Shown: in pieces, positions 1 through 6,800 of the stretch | How the letters are laid out: each line of letters starts with the position of its first letter | Position numbering within the stretch: the stretch's first letter is position 1 | Origin: Desulfosporosinus sp. | Lineage (GTDB): Bacteria > Bacillota > Desulfitobacteriia > Desulfitobacteriales > Desulfitobacteriaceae | DNA: 6,845 nucleotides | Assembly: GCA_016278585.1 (NCBI GenBank) | Contig: JADQBO010000487.1 | Location: forward strand, 1-6,845 | Direction: 5' to 3' | Made by a program: the position numbers and the translations under genes | Notes under the pieces: generated by a model | Databases searched by the model: none | Told to the model about the DNA's origin: nothing | Seen by the model: only the letters and a program-made list of their open reading frames with translations

Positions 1-816
1 CGCATTATGGGCAACACAAACGCGCTGGTGAACTAAAATCTCCATATCTTGCGGGGTTAAGTGCACACAGTGTGAGGCCACAACATGCCCTCCGAAAATC
101 CCAAGCTCATCCAGCCACTGGACAGGGGTTTTTCCGTACTGGTCTCTTATAATATTAACTTCATCTTGAGTCTCCGCTACATGAATATGAATTCCTACAT
201 TCAGTCGGTCCGCCTCAACTTTTACTTTCTGAAGATATTCTCCTGAGCAAGTATAAGGGGCGTGTGGGCCAAACATAATGCTCACCCGCCCATCACCAGC
301 TCCATGATATTGGCGTACTAACTCAATACTTTCTTGTAAAGCCCGATCCCCATTTGGTCCATTCCCAATCATCCCACGTGAAAGTACCGCTCGGGTTCCA
401 GCAATAAGCACCGCTTTGGCGACTTGATCCATCGATGCATACATGTCGAGCATCGTGGTCGTACCAGAACGAATCATTTCACAAAGTGCTAAGGAGGTTC
501 CCCAGTAAATATCCTCGTGGGTCAATTTATCTTCGAAGGGCCATATTTTCTCATTTAGCCAAGCCATCAGGGGAAGATCGTCCGCGTATCCTCTGAGTAA
601 GGTCATAGCCGCATGAGTATGAGTGTTAATTAAACCCGGCATAACCACGTCATTTGGCAAATCTAGAATGCGGTCAGGCACAAATCCTAGGGGTGCTGAG
701 CCTAACTCACCTACCGAAACTATTGTGTTATTCTCTAAGCAAATTTCCCCTTGAGGGAAAAACACATCCGGTCCAGTCATAGGTAATACCATGGCACGAA
801 TTAAAATCTTGGACAT
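1..816 (-). CDS. mtaD: 5-methylthioadenosine/S-adenosylhomocysteine deaminase, N-terminal 272 residues (3' end beyond window)
   Basis: This is a metal-dependent amidohydrolase of the MtaD/SAH deaminase/chlorohydrolase group, expected to deaminate methylthioadenosine (and often S-adenosylhomocysteine) to the inosine form in the cytoplasm. The open frame runs without a stop from the ATG at 816 to the window edge, giving 272 residues of a family that is usually about 430 long. Visible motifs are the strand leading to GLINTHTH with metal-ligand histidines H66 and H68, the HIHVAE segment with the expected ligand H202 and acid E205, and SHCVH around residues 238-242, matching the catalytic histidine region. 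The frame is cut inside the AHN motif, so the conserved metal-binding aspartate is not seen. The start is supported by AAGGAG seven nt upstream and by the family-typical N-terminus. It lies 69 nt after mtnA in the same direction and follows an MTI-type phosphorylase, which favours MTA as substrate. A guanine or other amidohydrolase substrate is less likely but not excluded. Confidence 0.88.
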   Translation of the reverse strand, partial: MSKILIRAMVLPMTGPDVFFPQGEICLENNTIVSVGELGSAPLGFVPDRILDLPNDVVMPGLINTHTHAAMTLLRGYADDLPLMAWLNEKIWPFEDKLTHEDIYWGTSLALCEMIRSGTTTMLDMYASMDQVAKAVLIAGTRAVLSRGMIGNGPNGDRALQESIELVRQYHGAGDGRVSIMFGPHAPYTCSGEYLQKVKVEADRLNVGIHIHVAETQDEVNIIRDQYGKTPVQWLDELGIFGGHVVASHCVHLTPQDMEILVHQRVCVAHNA

Positions 817-885
817 TTCTCTACTCCTTATTACCGTCGTCAGTATTTAAGAATAACGGACATAAAAAGGATTACGCTCCTTAGT
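817..885 (-). other. 69-nt mtnA-mtaD spacer with a weak hairpin
   Basis: Besides the mtaD ribosome binding site, the spacer holds a 5-bp inverted repeat just after the mtnA stop. AAGGA (882-878) can pair with TCCTT (871-867) across a 6-nt loop, and the run continues to five T (868-864) on the transcribed strand. The stem is short and AT-containing, so at most it is a weak attenuator or stabilising 3' structure rather than a convincing terminator. No promoter is recognisable. Confidence 0.3.
824..829 (-). promoter_or_regulatory. Ribosome binding site of mtaD
   Basis: AAGGAG on the minus strand sits 7 nt before the ATG at 816. It is a good Shine-Dalgarno match at normal spacing and fixes this start. 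Confidence 0.75.
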
Positions 886-1923
886 TTATGATCGAACCAT
901 TAATTTAAGGAGATTAACGGAATAAGGTGCCGTCACTATCCCTTTTTCTGTTATTATTCCAGTAATATATTTCGCTGGGGTAACATCAAACGCTGGGTTA
1001 TACACATTGACTTCGCAAGGTGCTACAGTTACCCCAAAACACTCTCTAATTTCCTTAGCAGGTCGTTCTTCAATCGGAATTTCTTGGCCATTGGCTACTT
1101 TCAAATCAATGGTGGAGGTTGGGGCCGCCACATAAAAGGGGATGCCATGAGCGTGGGCTAAGACCGCTACTGAGTAAGTTCCAATTTTGTTAGCGGTATC
1201 CCCGTTGGCTGCGATTCGGTCCGCTCCTACAATCACAAGATCGACTTTGCCCTGTTGCATTAAGGATCCTGCCATATTATCCGCAATTAGTGTCACTGGA
1301 ATCTTATCTTGTAGCAGTTCCAAGGCGGTTAGACGTGCCCCCTGTAATAATGGGCGTGTCTCATCTGCATAGACATGAATTAATTTTCCAGCCTGATGAG
1401 CGGATCGAATAACCCCTAGGGCGGTTCCATATTCCACTGTTGCCAAGGCACCAGCATTACAATGGGTTAGGATATTAGCCTTATCGGGGACAATTTCCTT
1501 CCCCTGTTCTCCAATAAGTCGATTCATGCGACGATCATCTTCGGCAATACGACCCGCTTCCTCAATCAAAACTCGGCGTACATCCTCTAAATCATCCATA
1601 TCCCAACATTCACGCAATCGATCTTCCATCCGTCGTAGTGCCCAAAACAAGTTGACGGCTGTAGGCCGGGTTGCCGCTAGTCTAGCTTGTACCCGTTCCA
1701 TAAAATCCGGGAAGCCATCTCTATCTCCTTGGTACTCTAACGCTCCTAACACAAATCCATAAGCAACGGCTGCTCCAATAGCTGGTGCGCCACGTACTTC
1801 CATGTTTTCAATAGCTTCTGCTACACTTTCGTAAGACACGGCATCCCGATAAACAATTTCTACCGGCAGCTTGCTCTGATCTAATATACGCAAGGCATTC
1901 CCTAGCCATTCGATCGATTTCAA
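886..1923 (-). CDS. mtnA: S-methyl-5-thioribose-1-phosphate isomerase
   Basis: MtnA converts 5-methylthioribose-1-phosphate to 5-methylthioribulose-1-phosphate, an aldose-ketose isomerisation in MTA salvage; it belongs to the eIF2B-like isomerase family. Numbering from the TTG at 1923 gives 345 residues, the normal family length. Seen are the N-terminal IEWLGNALRILDQ block, RGAPAIG at 44-50, the catalytic cysteine C155 in THCNAGALAT, and the catalytic aspartate D235 in IVGADRIAANGDTANKIGTY. The C-to-D spacing of 80 matches the Bacillus subtilis enzyme (C160/D240). I chose TTG because GAGGTG lies 9 nt upstream and the protein then begins MKSIEW, as is usual in the family. Longer starts (GTG at 1974, ATG at 1962) would add residues unlike the family and overlap mtnP by up to 35 nt. 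The gene starts 16 nt after the mtnP stop, and its ribosome binding site abuts that stop, suggesting coupled translation. Confidence 0.95.
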   Translation of the reverse strand: MKSIEWLGNALRILDQSKLPVEIVYRDAVSYESVAEAIENMEVRGAPAIGAAVAYGFVLGALEYQGDRDGFPDFMERVQARLAATRPTAVNLFWALRRMEDRLRECWDMDDLEDVRRVLIEEAGRIAEDDRRMNRLIGEQGKEIVPDKANILTHCNAGALATVEYGTALGVIRSAHQAGKLIHVYADETRPLLQGARLTALELLQDKIPVTLIADNMAGSLMQQGKVDLVIVGADRIAANGDTANKIGTYSVAVLAHAHGIPFYVAAPTSTIDLKVANGQEIPIEERPAKEIRECFGVTVAPCEVNVYNPAFDVTPAKYITGIITEKGIVTAPYSVNLLKLMVRS

Positions 1924-1932
1924 CGTCCTAAC

Positions 1933-1938
1933 CACCTC
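1933..1938 (-). promoter_or_regulatory. Ribosome binding site deciding the mtnA TTG start
   Basis: GAGGTG (within GAGAGGTGG) on the minus strand is complementary to the 16S rRNA tail and lies 9 nt before TTG at 1923. The surrounding GAGAGGTGG touches the mtnP TAG stop (1942-1940), so ribosomes finishing mtnP would arrive on top of it. No comparable site precedes the upstream GTG or ATG. Confidence 0.7.
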
Positions 1939-1939
1939 T

Positions 1940-2722
1940 CTAAAATTTACCGACTTCAGCATTTGCCGAGGCACATAGGCATTTTTGACCGGGAGTCAAT
2001 AACCCTAAGGTTGCTTGAATAAGCTGAGCAACGTTTGTCTCCAAATCCTTTATGCTGTTTATAACTTCCGCATGGCTTAACGGATGGTCAGCAATTCCCG
2101 CTGCTTCATTAGTAACCATTCCAATGGAGGCGTAACACATCCCGAGCTCCCGAGCCAGAACGACTTCGGGAACACTTGTCATTCCGACAAGGTCAGCCCC
2201 AAGGTGCTGAAACATCCGAATCTCTGCAGGAGTTTCAAAGCGAGGGCCTTCTGTACAAACATAACATGCCCCGTTCTTAACCACAAGTCCCAGATGCTCT
2301 GATGCTTCAGTAATCACTTTCCGAACAGCGGAACAATAAGGTTCTGTCATGTCCACATGGAGTACACCTTGTTGCCCTCCTTCGTAAAACGTCTGAGGGC
2401 GGCTTTTAGTAAAATCAAGAAACTGATCTAATAGCACCAACTCGCCTAACCGGTAATTCGGTGATAGAGAACCTACAGCCGCAGTCGCAACGACCTTTCG
2501 TACCCCGAGTTCTCGCAAAGCCCAAATATTACCTCTGTAATTTACAAGATGGGGAGGGGTTGCATGATCTTGGCCATGTCGACTCATAAAAACTACATCC
2601 TGCTTGGCGAGTTTGCCAAGCACTGGTTCTACCGTTCCAAAGGGGGTTTCCATAGAGATAACACGTTGTTCGGTCAAGTCAAAATGATCCAGCCCGGTTC
2701 CTCCAATAAGTGCATACTTTAT
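1940..2722 (-). CDS. mtnP: MTA phosphorylase-family protein, probable S-methyl-5'-thioinosine phosphorylase, apparent ATA start
   Basis: This is a trimeric-type purine nucleoside phosphorylase of the MTAP family that cleaves the methylthio-nucleoside with phosphate to a free base and 5-methylthioribose-1-phosphate. From ATA at 2722 it has 260 residues. Motifs seen are IGGTGL with phosphate-binding T9, SRHG with R48/H49, TAAVGS at 80-85, EGPRFETPAE at 158-167, and GMTSVPE with M181/T182. In the base pocket, human MTAP has T-D-Y-D (D220, D222), but this protein reads T204-N205-E206-A207-A208-G209. The N and AAG are the substitutions associated in this family with preference for 6-oxopurines, hence methylthioinosine rather than methylthioadenosine. 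A C-terminal C248-x-C250 resembles the CxC of some archaeal MTAPs. The first conventional in-frame start (TTG at 2677) would delete the GGTG loop and is rejected. The gene overlaps the ftsY stop by one base and precedes mtnA by 16 nt. The family call is sure; the exact substrate and start codon are inferred. Confidence 0.9.
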   Translation of the reverse strand: MKYALIGGTGLDHFDLTEQRVISMETPFGTVEPVLGKLAKQDVVFMSRHGQDHATPPHLVNYRGNIWALRELGVRKVVATAAVGSLSPNYRLGELVLLDQFLDFTKSRPQTFYEGGQQGVLHVDMTEPYCSAVRKVITEASEHLGLVVKNGACYVCTEGPRFETPAEIRMFQHLGADLVGMTSVPEVVLARELGMCYASIGMVTNEAAGIADHPLSHAEVINSIKDLETNVAQLIQATLGLLTPGQKCLCASANAEVGKF

Positions 2723-3657
2723 CAGAATCCCTCCTCTTCCACAAGATGACCAAAGAGAGCTGCCGCAAAATCCTGGGGAACAAAGGGACGTAGGTCTTCC
2801 ATACCTTCACCTATTCCAATCCATTTTACTGGTATTCGAGTTTCCCCCTGAATTCCGAGGATAACCCCCCCCTTAGCAGTCCCATCCAACTTCGTTAAGA
2901 CAATCCCTGTTACTCCAGCCACTTCCTGAAAAAGTTTTGCTTGTTGCAAAGCATTTTGTCCTGTCGTAGCATCCAACACAAGCAACACCTCATGGGGGGC
3001 CCCTGGGATTTCTCGTTCCATAACTCGTTTAACCTTACGCAATTCTTCCATTAAGTTCACTTTATTATGGAGACGACCCGCTGTATCCACAATCACAACA
3101 TCCATATTTCGTGACTTAGCAGCTTGTACGGCATCATAAGCAACCGCTGCTGGATCAGCGCCTTCTCGTTGCTTAATAACTTCTACTCCGGATCGCTCTC
3201 CCCAAACTTCCAGTTGATCGATCGCTGCAGCCCGAAAAGTATCTCCTGCAGCCATCATAACCCTTTTTCCATCTTTTTTAAACCAATTGGCAAGCTTACC
3301 AATGGTCGTTGTTTTGCCAACCCCGTTGACCCCGACCACCAAAATGATAGTGGGACCTTGCTTGGCAAAGGTAAGGCTGGCTTCTTCCCCCAATAACTCT
3401 GCAATCAAGTCTTGAAGAACTCCTGTTAGTTCATTGGGGTCTGATAGTTTACGCTGTTTAACTTCTTTACGTAACCGTTCCACCAATTCAAAGGATGTGT
3501 TAACACCGACGTCAGAACGGATTAAAACTTCTTCCAATTCCTCATATAACTCTTCATCGATTTTCTTCCGACCTGTGAAAACTTCTTCTACCTTATCAAC
3601 AAAATTTTGTCGAGTTTTGGTAAGACCTTCTTTAAGCTTTGAAAAAAAACCTGCCAT
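2722..3657 (-). CDS. ftsY: Signal recognition particle receptor GTPase FtsY
   Basis: FtsY is the membrane-associated SRP receptor: it binds Ffh-4.5S/6S RNA-ribosome complexes and, through paired GTPase domains, hands nascent membrane proteins to the SecYEG translocon. The 311-residue protein is of the short Gram-positive type (B. subtilis about 329), with no acidic A domain. Residues 1-20 form a basic amphipathic segment (AGFFSKLKEGL) suited to membrane targeting, followed by the helical N domain to about residue 95. The G domain shows GVNGVGKT (109-116), DTFRAAA (139-145), DTAGR (191-195) and TKLDGTAKGG (255-264), then the closing GIGEGMEDLRPF. The ATG at 3657 has AGGAGG 10 nt upstream and matches the family start. 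It follows smc in the common Firmicutes order, but the next genes here are MTA salvage genes instead of the ylxM-ffh pair often found nearby. Its stop TGA overlaps the mtnP start by one base. Confidence 0.98.
   Translation of the reverse strand: MAGFFSKLKEGLTKTRQNFVDKVEEVFTGRKKIDEELYEELEEVLIRSDVGVNTSFELVERLRKEVKQRKLSDPNELTGVLQDLIAELLGEEASLTFAKQGPTIILVVGVNGVGKTTTIGKLANWFKKDGKRVMMAAGDTFRAAAIDQLEVWGERSGVEVIKQREGADPAAVAYDAVQAAKSRNMDVVIVDTAGRLHNKVNLMEELRKVKRVMEREIPGAPHEVLLVLDATTGQNALQQAKLFQEVAGVTGIVLTKLDGTAKGGVILGIQGETRIPVKWIGIGEGMEDLRPFVPQDFAAALFGHLVEEEGF
2729..2736 (-). promoter_or_regulatory. Strong ribosome binding site of mtnP inside the ftsY 3' end
   Basis: GAGGAGGG on the minus strand lies within the last ftsY codons (the EEG segment). 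The AGGAGG core (2735-2730) is 7 nt before ATA at 2722, 4 nt before CTG at 2725, and 1 nt before ATT at 2728. Spacing therefore favours ATA among the in-frame candidates and supports starting translation at the ftsY stop codon. Confidence 0.75.
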
Positions 3658-3667
3658 GGTTTAACAT

Positions 3668-3673
3668 CCTCCT
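3668..3673 (-). promoter_or_regulatory. Ribosome binding site of ftsY
   Basis: A perfect AGGAGG on the minus strand lies 10 nt before the ATG at 3657. It directly follows the 7-bp tandem repeat. An out-of-frame ATG (3667-3665) touches it but is too close to be used. Confidence 0.75.
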
Positions 3674-3676
3674 AAT

Positions 3677-3696
3677 CGTGGTTCGTGGTTCGTTGG
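3677..3696. repeat. 7-bp tandem repeat in the ftsY leader
   Basis: CGTGGTT occurs twice head to tail (3677-3683 and 3684-3690), followed by a partial imperfect copy CGTTGG (3691-3696). It lies immediately upstream of the ftsY ribosome binding site. This may be replication slippage; no regulatory role can be shown. Confidence 0.6.
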
Positions 3697-3706
3697 CTCG
3701 ATACTA

Positions 3707-3812
3707 GAAAGTCATGCATCAAGGCGTTCATGATGGAGTAACTTCACTTGTTACGGTTCCTCATATTTAATATTCTCACGACAAGCAAGGTAATACAAGC
3801 CTAATGACTTTC
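3707..3812. repeat. 9-bp inverted repeat spanning the smc-ftsY gap
   Basis: GAAAGTCAT at 3707-3715 is exactly complementary to ATGACTTTC at 3804-3812, with 88 nt between the arms. On the smc-ftsY transcript the arms could close a large stem loop. Nested inside is a shorter hairpin, GTAAC (3738-3742) with GTTAC (3750-3754) around a 7-nt loop. Neither is followed by a T run, so they do not look like a terminator. Confidence 0.4.
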
Positions 3813-3834
3813 CGTATGCAGAAATAGCAAACAT
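3751..3834 (-). CDS. Doubtful 27-residue ORF just after smc
   Basis: An ATG at 3834, seven nt after the smc stop codon, opens a 27-codon frame ending in TAA at 3753-3751. The peptide starts MFAISAYGKSLG and ends ENIKYEEP, with a short hydrophobic stretch (LGLYYLAC) in the middle. There is no clear Shine-Dalgarno sequence before it, and I recognise no family. A frame this long can easily arise by chance in 184 nt. The otherwise rather long smc-ftsY gap is the only contextual support. Confidence 0.12.
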   Translation of the reverse strand: MFAISAYGKSLGLYYLACRENIKYEEP

Positions 3835-3841
3835 TGTTACA

Positions 3842-6800
3842 CTAAGCGATCTCAGGTTTCTCCTGTCGTCCATCAAGCTTAATGGAAAGTAACTTGGAAA
3901 CCCCACATTCCTCCATGGTTATTCCATATAAAACATCGGCTGATTCCATAGTTCCTTTGCGATGAGACACTACAACAAACTGAGTAGAACCTGATAAACG
4001 GTGAATATATTGGGCAAATCGCTGTACGTTAGAATCGTCCAGCGAGGCTTCAATCTCATCTAAAATACAAAATGGACTTGGTTTAACCCGTAAGAGGGCA
4101 AACAAGATGGCAATTGCCGTCAAGGCCCGCTCTCCCCCAGATAAAAGGGATAGGAGCTGAGGTCTTTTACCCGGTGGTTGAGCCATAATCTCAACGCCGG
4201 TTTCCAATAAAAGTTCTGGATCTACTAATTGAAGTTCGGCATGTCCACCATCAAACAGTTCTTTAAATACCTCTTGAAAAGCCTTATTAACTGCATTGAA
4301 ACTTTCAATGAATCGTTCGCTCATGGTCTTATCCAGTTCGGATATTAATTGCCGTAAGGTTTGATTGGCTTCTACCAAATCGTTTTGCTGGACCAACATA
4401 AATTCTCGGCGCTTGAGTATTTTAGGGTATTCTTCAATAGCCGCTTGGTTAATGGGACCTAGCTCCTCAATTTGTTGTTTGATGTCTTGGACCTTTTTCC
4501 ATAGGACAGACTTTTCTTCTTCAGTCTGATAAAGCATCCCCTCTTCCCAAGTTAAAGAGAATTCCTCAGCTAATCGGTTAATCCCCGCCTGGGACTCCGT
4601 TTCCCAGCGGACAACTCGAATTTCATTGGCGTGAAGGCGTTGTTCAAGCATATGGGTTTCTTGGCGCATACTATTTATCTCCTGCTCCAATGCAAGAACA
4701 CGAGTCGATAGCCCCTCCCTAGCCTGTCTGGATTGCATTAAGGCATACTGATGAGTTGCTTGAATTTGTGAATGATTTTCAAATTGTTGGCTCAGCGACC
4801 CCAGTTCCTCTTCAACGTTTAGACGGGTTTGCTCAAGACTAACCTTCCTCTGCTTTTTCTCAGCAAGGTTGACTTCGCTTTCTTGAATCCTTTGGCGTTC
4901 TTGACGAATTTGATCTAAGCATTGAGTTAATTCCTGCTCCCACTTAGCTAACTGGATCTTTTCCTGAGTTAGTTTCTCAACATAGGTTTCAATCTCTGCC
5001 GCGACAGTTTTAGTTTCAGACTCTCTCAGATTAAACTCCTCGCGCAAATAAATCGAGGTTTTTTCCGCAGTTTCTGCACGTTCCGTTAAACTTGCTAAAG
5101 AAACAAGTAGTTCCTTCTTTTGGGTTGTCGTTTCCTCGTACCTATGACCTAACCCCAATAAATCCCCTGCTAACCGCCGAATCTGACTTAGCACATTCTC
5201 ATGGGATGCCCTAAGCTTGACCTGATGGTCTTGCTCATTCCGCAGCTTTATGGTTAATCCTTCGATGCTTTCTTGAACGTCCCTCAGACGTTGATCCTGT
5301 TCTAAGCATTCTCGTTCTTTCTCTACTAAATCCTTGTCCAACTGTCCTAAGGCAACCCGAAGAGCCTCAATTTCACGAGACCTTGCGAGCAAATTTCCGC
5401 CTTTACGCTGAATACTCCCTCCACTGAGAGAGCCCCCTGGGTAAACTTGGTCTCCCTCCAAAGTCACAATCCGCAACTTATATCCAGAAGCTCGGGCAAT
5501 CCGAGTTGCTGCTTCCATATCCGTGACAACAACGATACGGCCAAGCAGGAACTCCATTGCTGGGCGATAGGATTTATCATAAGTTACTAGGTCGACCGCA
5601 ATCCCTATGTATCCGCTATCCCTTTCTACCGCTGGGCTCACAGACATCCGGTACCCCTGAATCACATCGAGGGGCAGGAAGGTTACTCGCCCTAATTGAT
5701 GTGACTTTAAATAGGCGATCGCTCGTTTAGCCGCCTGCTCATTTTCTGTGATTACATTTTGCATTCCTGCTCCCAAGGCAGTTTCCAAGGCTAGCTCATA
5801 GTTTTCTTCCACTGTGATCAGATCAACCACCGTCCCACAGAGGCCATGACAATCGCTTACTCCTTTTTTCTTGGCCAACATCACCTCGCGAACCCCACGT
5901 TGATACCCTTCTAAGGAGTCTTCTAAAGATTTCAAAGCATGAAGACGTGCTCTCGATTGATCCGTCAGAGTTTTGTGGTTCTGAAGCTCTAGCCCCTTTT
6001 CTTGACGAAGTCGTTTCAGCGTCTCTAACTCCGCCTTTAACCCGAAGGCCTCTTGTTCCGCGATTTGAGCTTGTCCTACCAGTCGGGCTAGTTCTATTTC
6101 TTGAGTTTTTCCGGTCTCAACCAAGAGCAGTCGTTCTTTGTCTTTCATTTGTTGTTCTTGCTCTATGTGCAGGATTTGCTGTTCAAGGGAAACAAGGGTA
6201 TGGCGCGTCCCTGTCAATTCATTGGAACAATTAGCTTGCTCTGTCAAGGCTTGAAAAAGGTCTGCTTTTATCCGATCAATATCCTTGGCTAAGGTATTCT
6301 CTCTTACTTTACTCAGTCTCTGCTCTTGGGCAATGACTTTACGCTGAGATTCTTCAACCGTATGCTTTAAAACCCTTTGTTTTGCGACAAGAGTCTTAAT
6401 CTGTTCCTGTAACTGGTTATATTTTTCCTCATCTCCAAAGATCTCCTGGCCCAATCTCACTATTTGATCGTCAAAATAATTCAATCGCTCTGTGCGAAGG
6501 TTTTGGTCATGTTTTAACGAGTTTAATGTCTGTTCTGCTAGATAAGCCTCTTCCTGTTTTTGCCGTATCTCATCTTCTAACTGTTGGAGTTCATCTTTTA
6601 AGGTTAGGTTCTGACTTTCTTTAAGCCCTAAGGTAGCTTGAGCCTCCAGAGCGCTTGCTCGAAGGGTTTCCGCGTCCTGTGCCGCTTTTAGTAACTTGTC
6701 CCTAACCTCAGAGATATCCAGCACAACCCCCTGAATCTCTAAGCGATTTTGTTCAAGTGCCAGAGAGAGGCTATGTTCGGCCACTTGGGCTTGGGCAGCC

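Noticed and set aside
1187..1762. Plus-strand open frames opposite mtnA
   Set aside because: They have low-complexity serine and arginine composition typical of antisense reading of a real gene, and the minus strand encodes clear MtnA motifs throughout.
1940..2677. TTG at 2677 as the start of mtnP
   Set aside because: It would remove the IGGTGL phosphate-binding loop that every functional family member needs, and it has no ribosome binding site at proper spacing. The strong GAGGAGGG lies upstream at 2736-2729.
2675..2715. ATG at 2715 near the ftsY/mtnP junction as the real start
   Set aside because: It is out of frame with the phosphorylase and ends after 13 codons (MHLLEEPGWIILT). It is 14 nt from the Shine-Dalgarno core, which is too far for good initiation.
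3124..3664. Plus-strand open frames opposite ftsY
   Set aside because: They are antisense shadows of FtsY, which is intact and carries all G-domain motifs on the minus strand.
3738..3754. GTAAC/GTTAC hairpin as an smc terminator
   Set aside because: The stem is only 5 bp, is not GC-rich, and is not followed by a T run on the transcribed strand.
3763..3802. A sigma-A promoter for ftsY in the AT-rich patch
   Set aside because: TTGTAT or TTGCTT paired with TATTAA or GAATAT gives only partial matches, and the better boxes are wrongly spaced. It is not strong enough to list.
5947..6292. Plus-strand open frames opposite smc (95 and 63 codons)
   Set aside because: They are complementary-strand shadows of the SMC coiled-coil codons, with no ribosome binding site and no recognisable domain.
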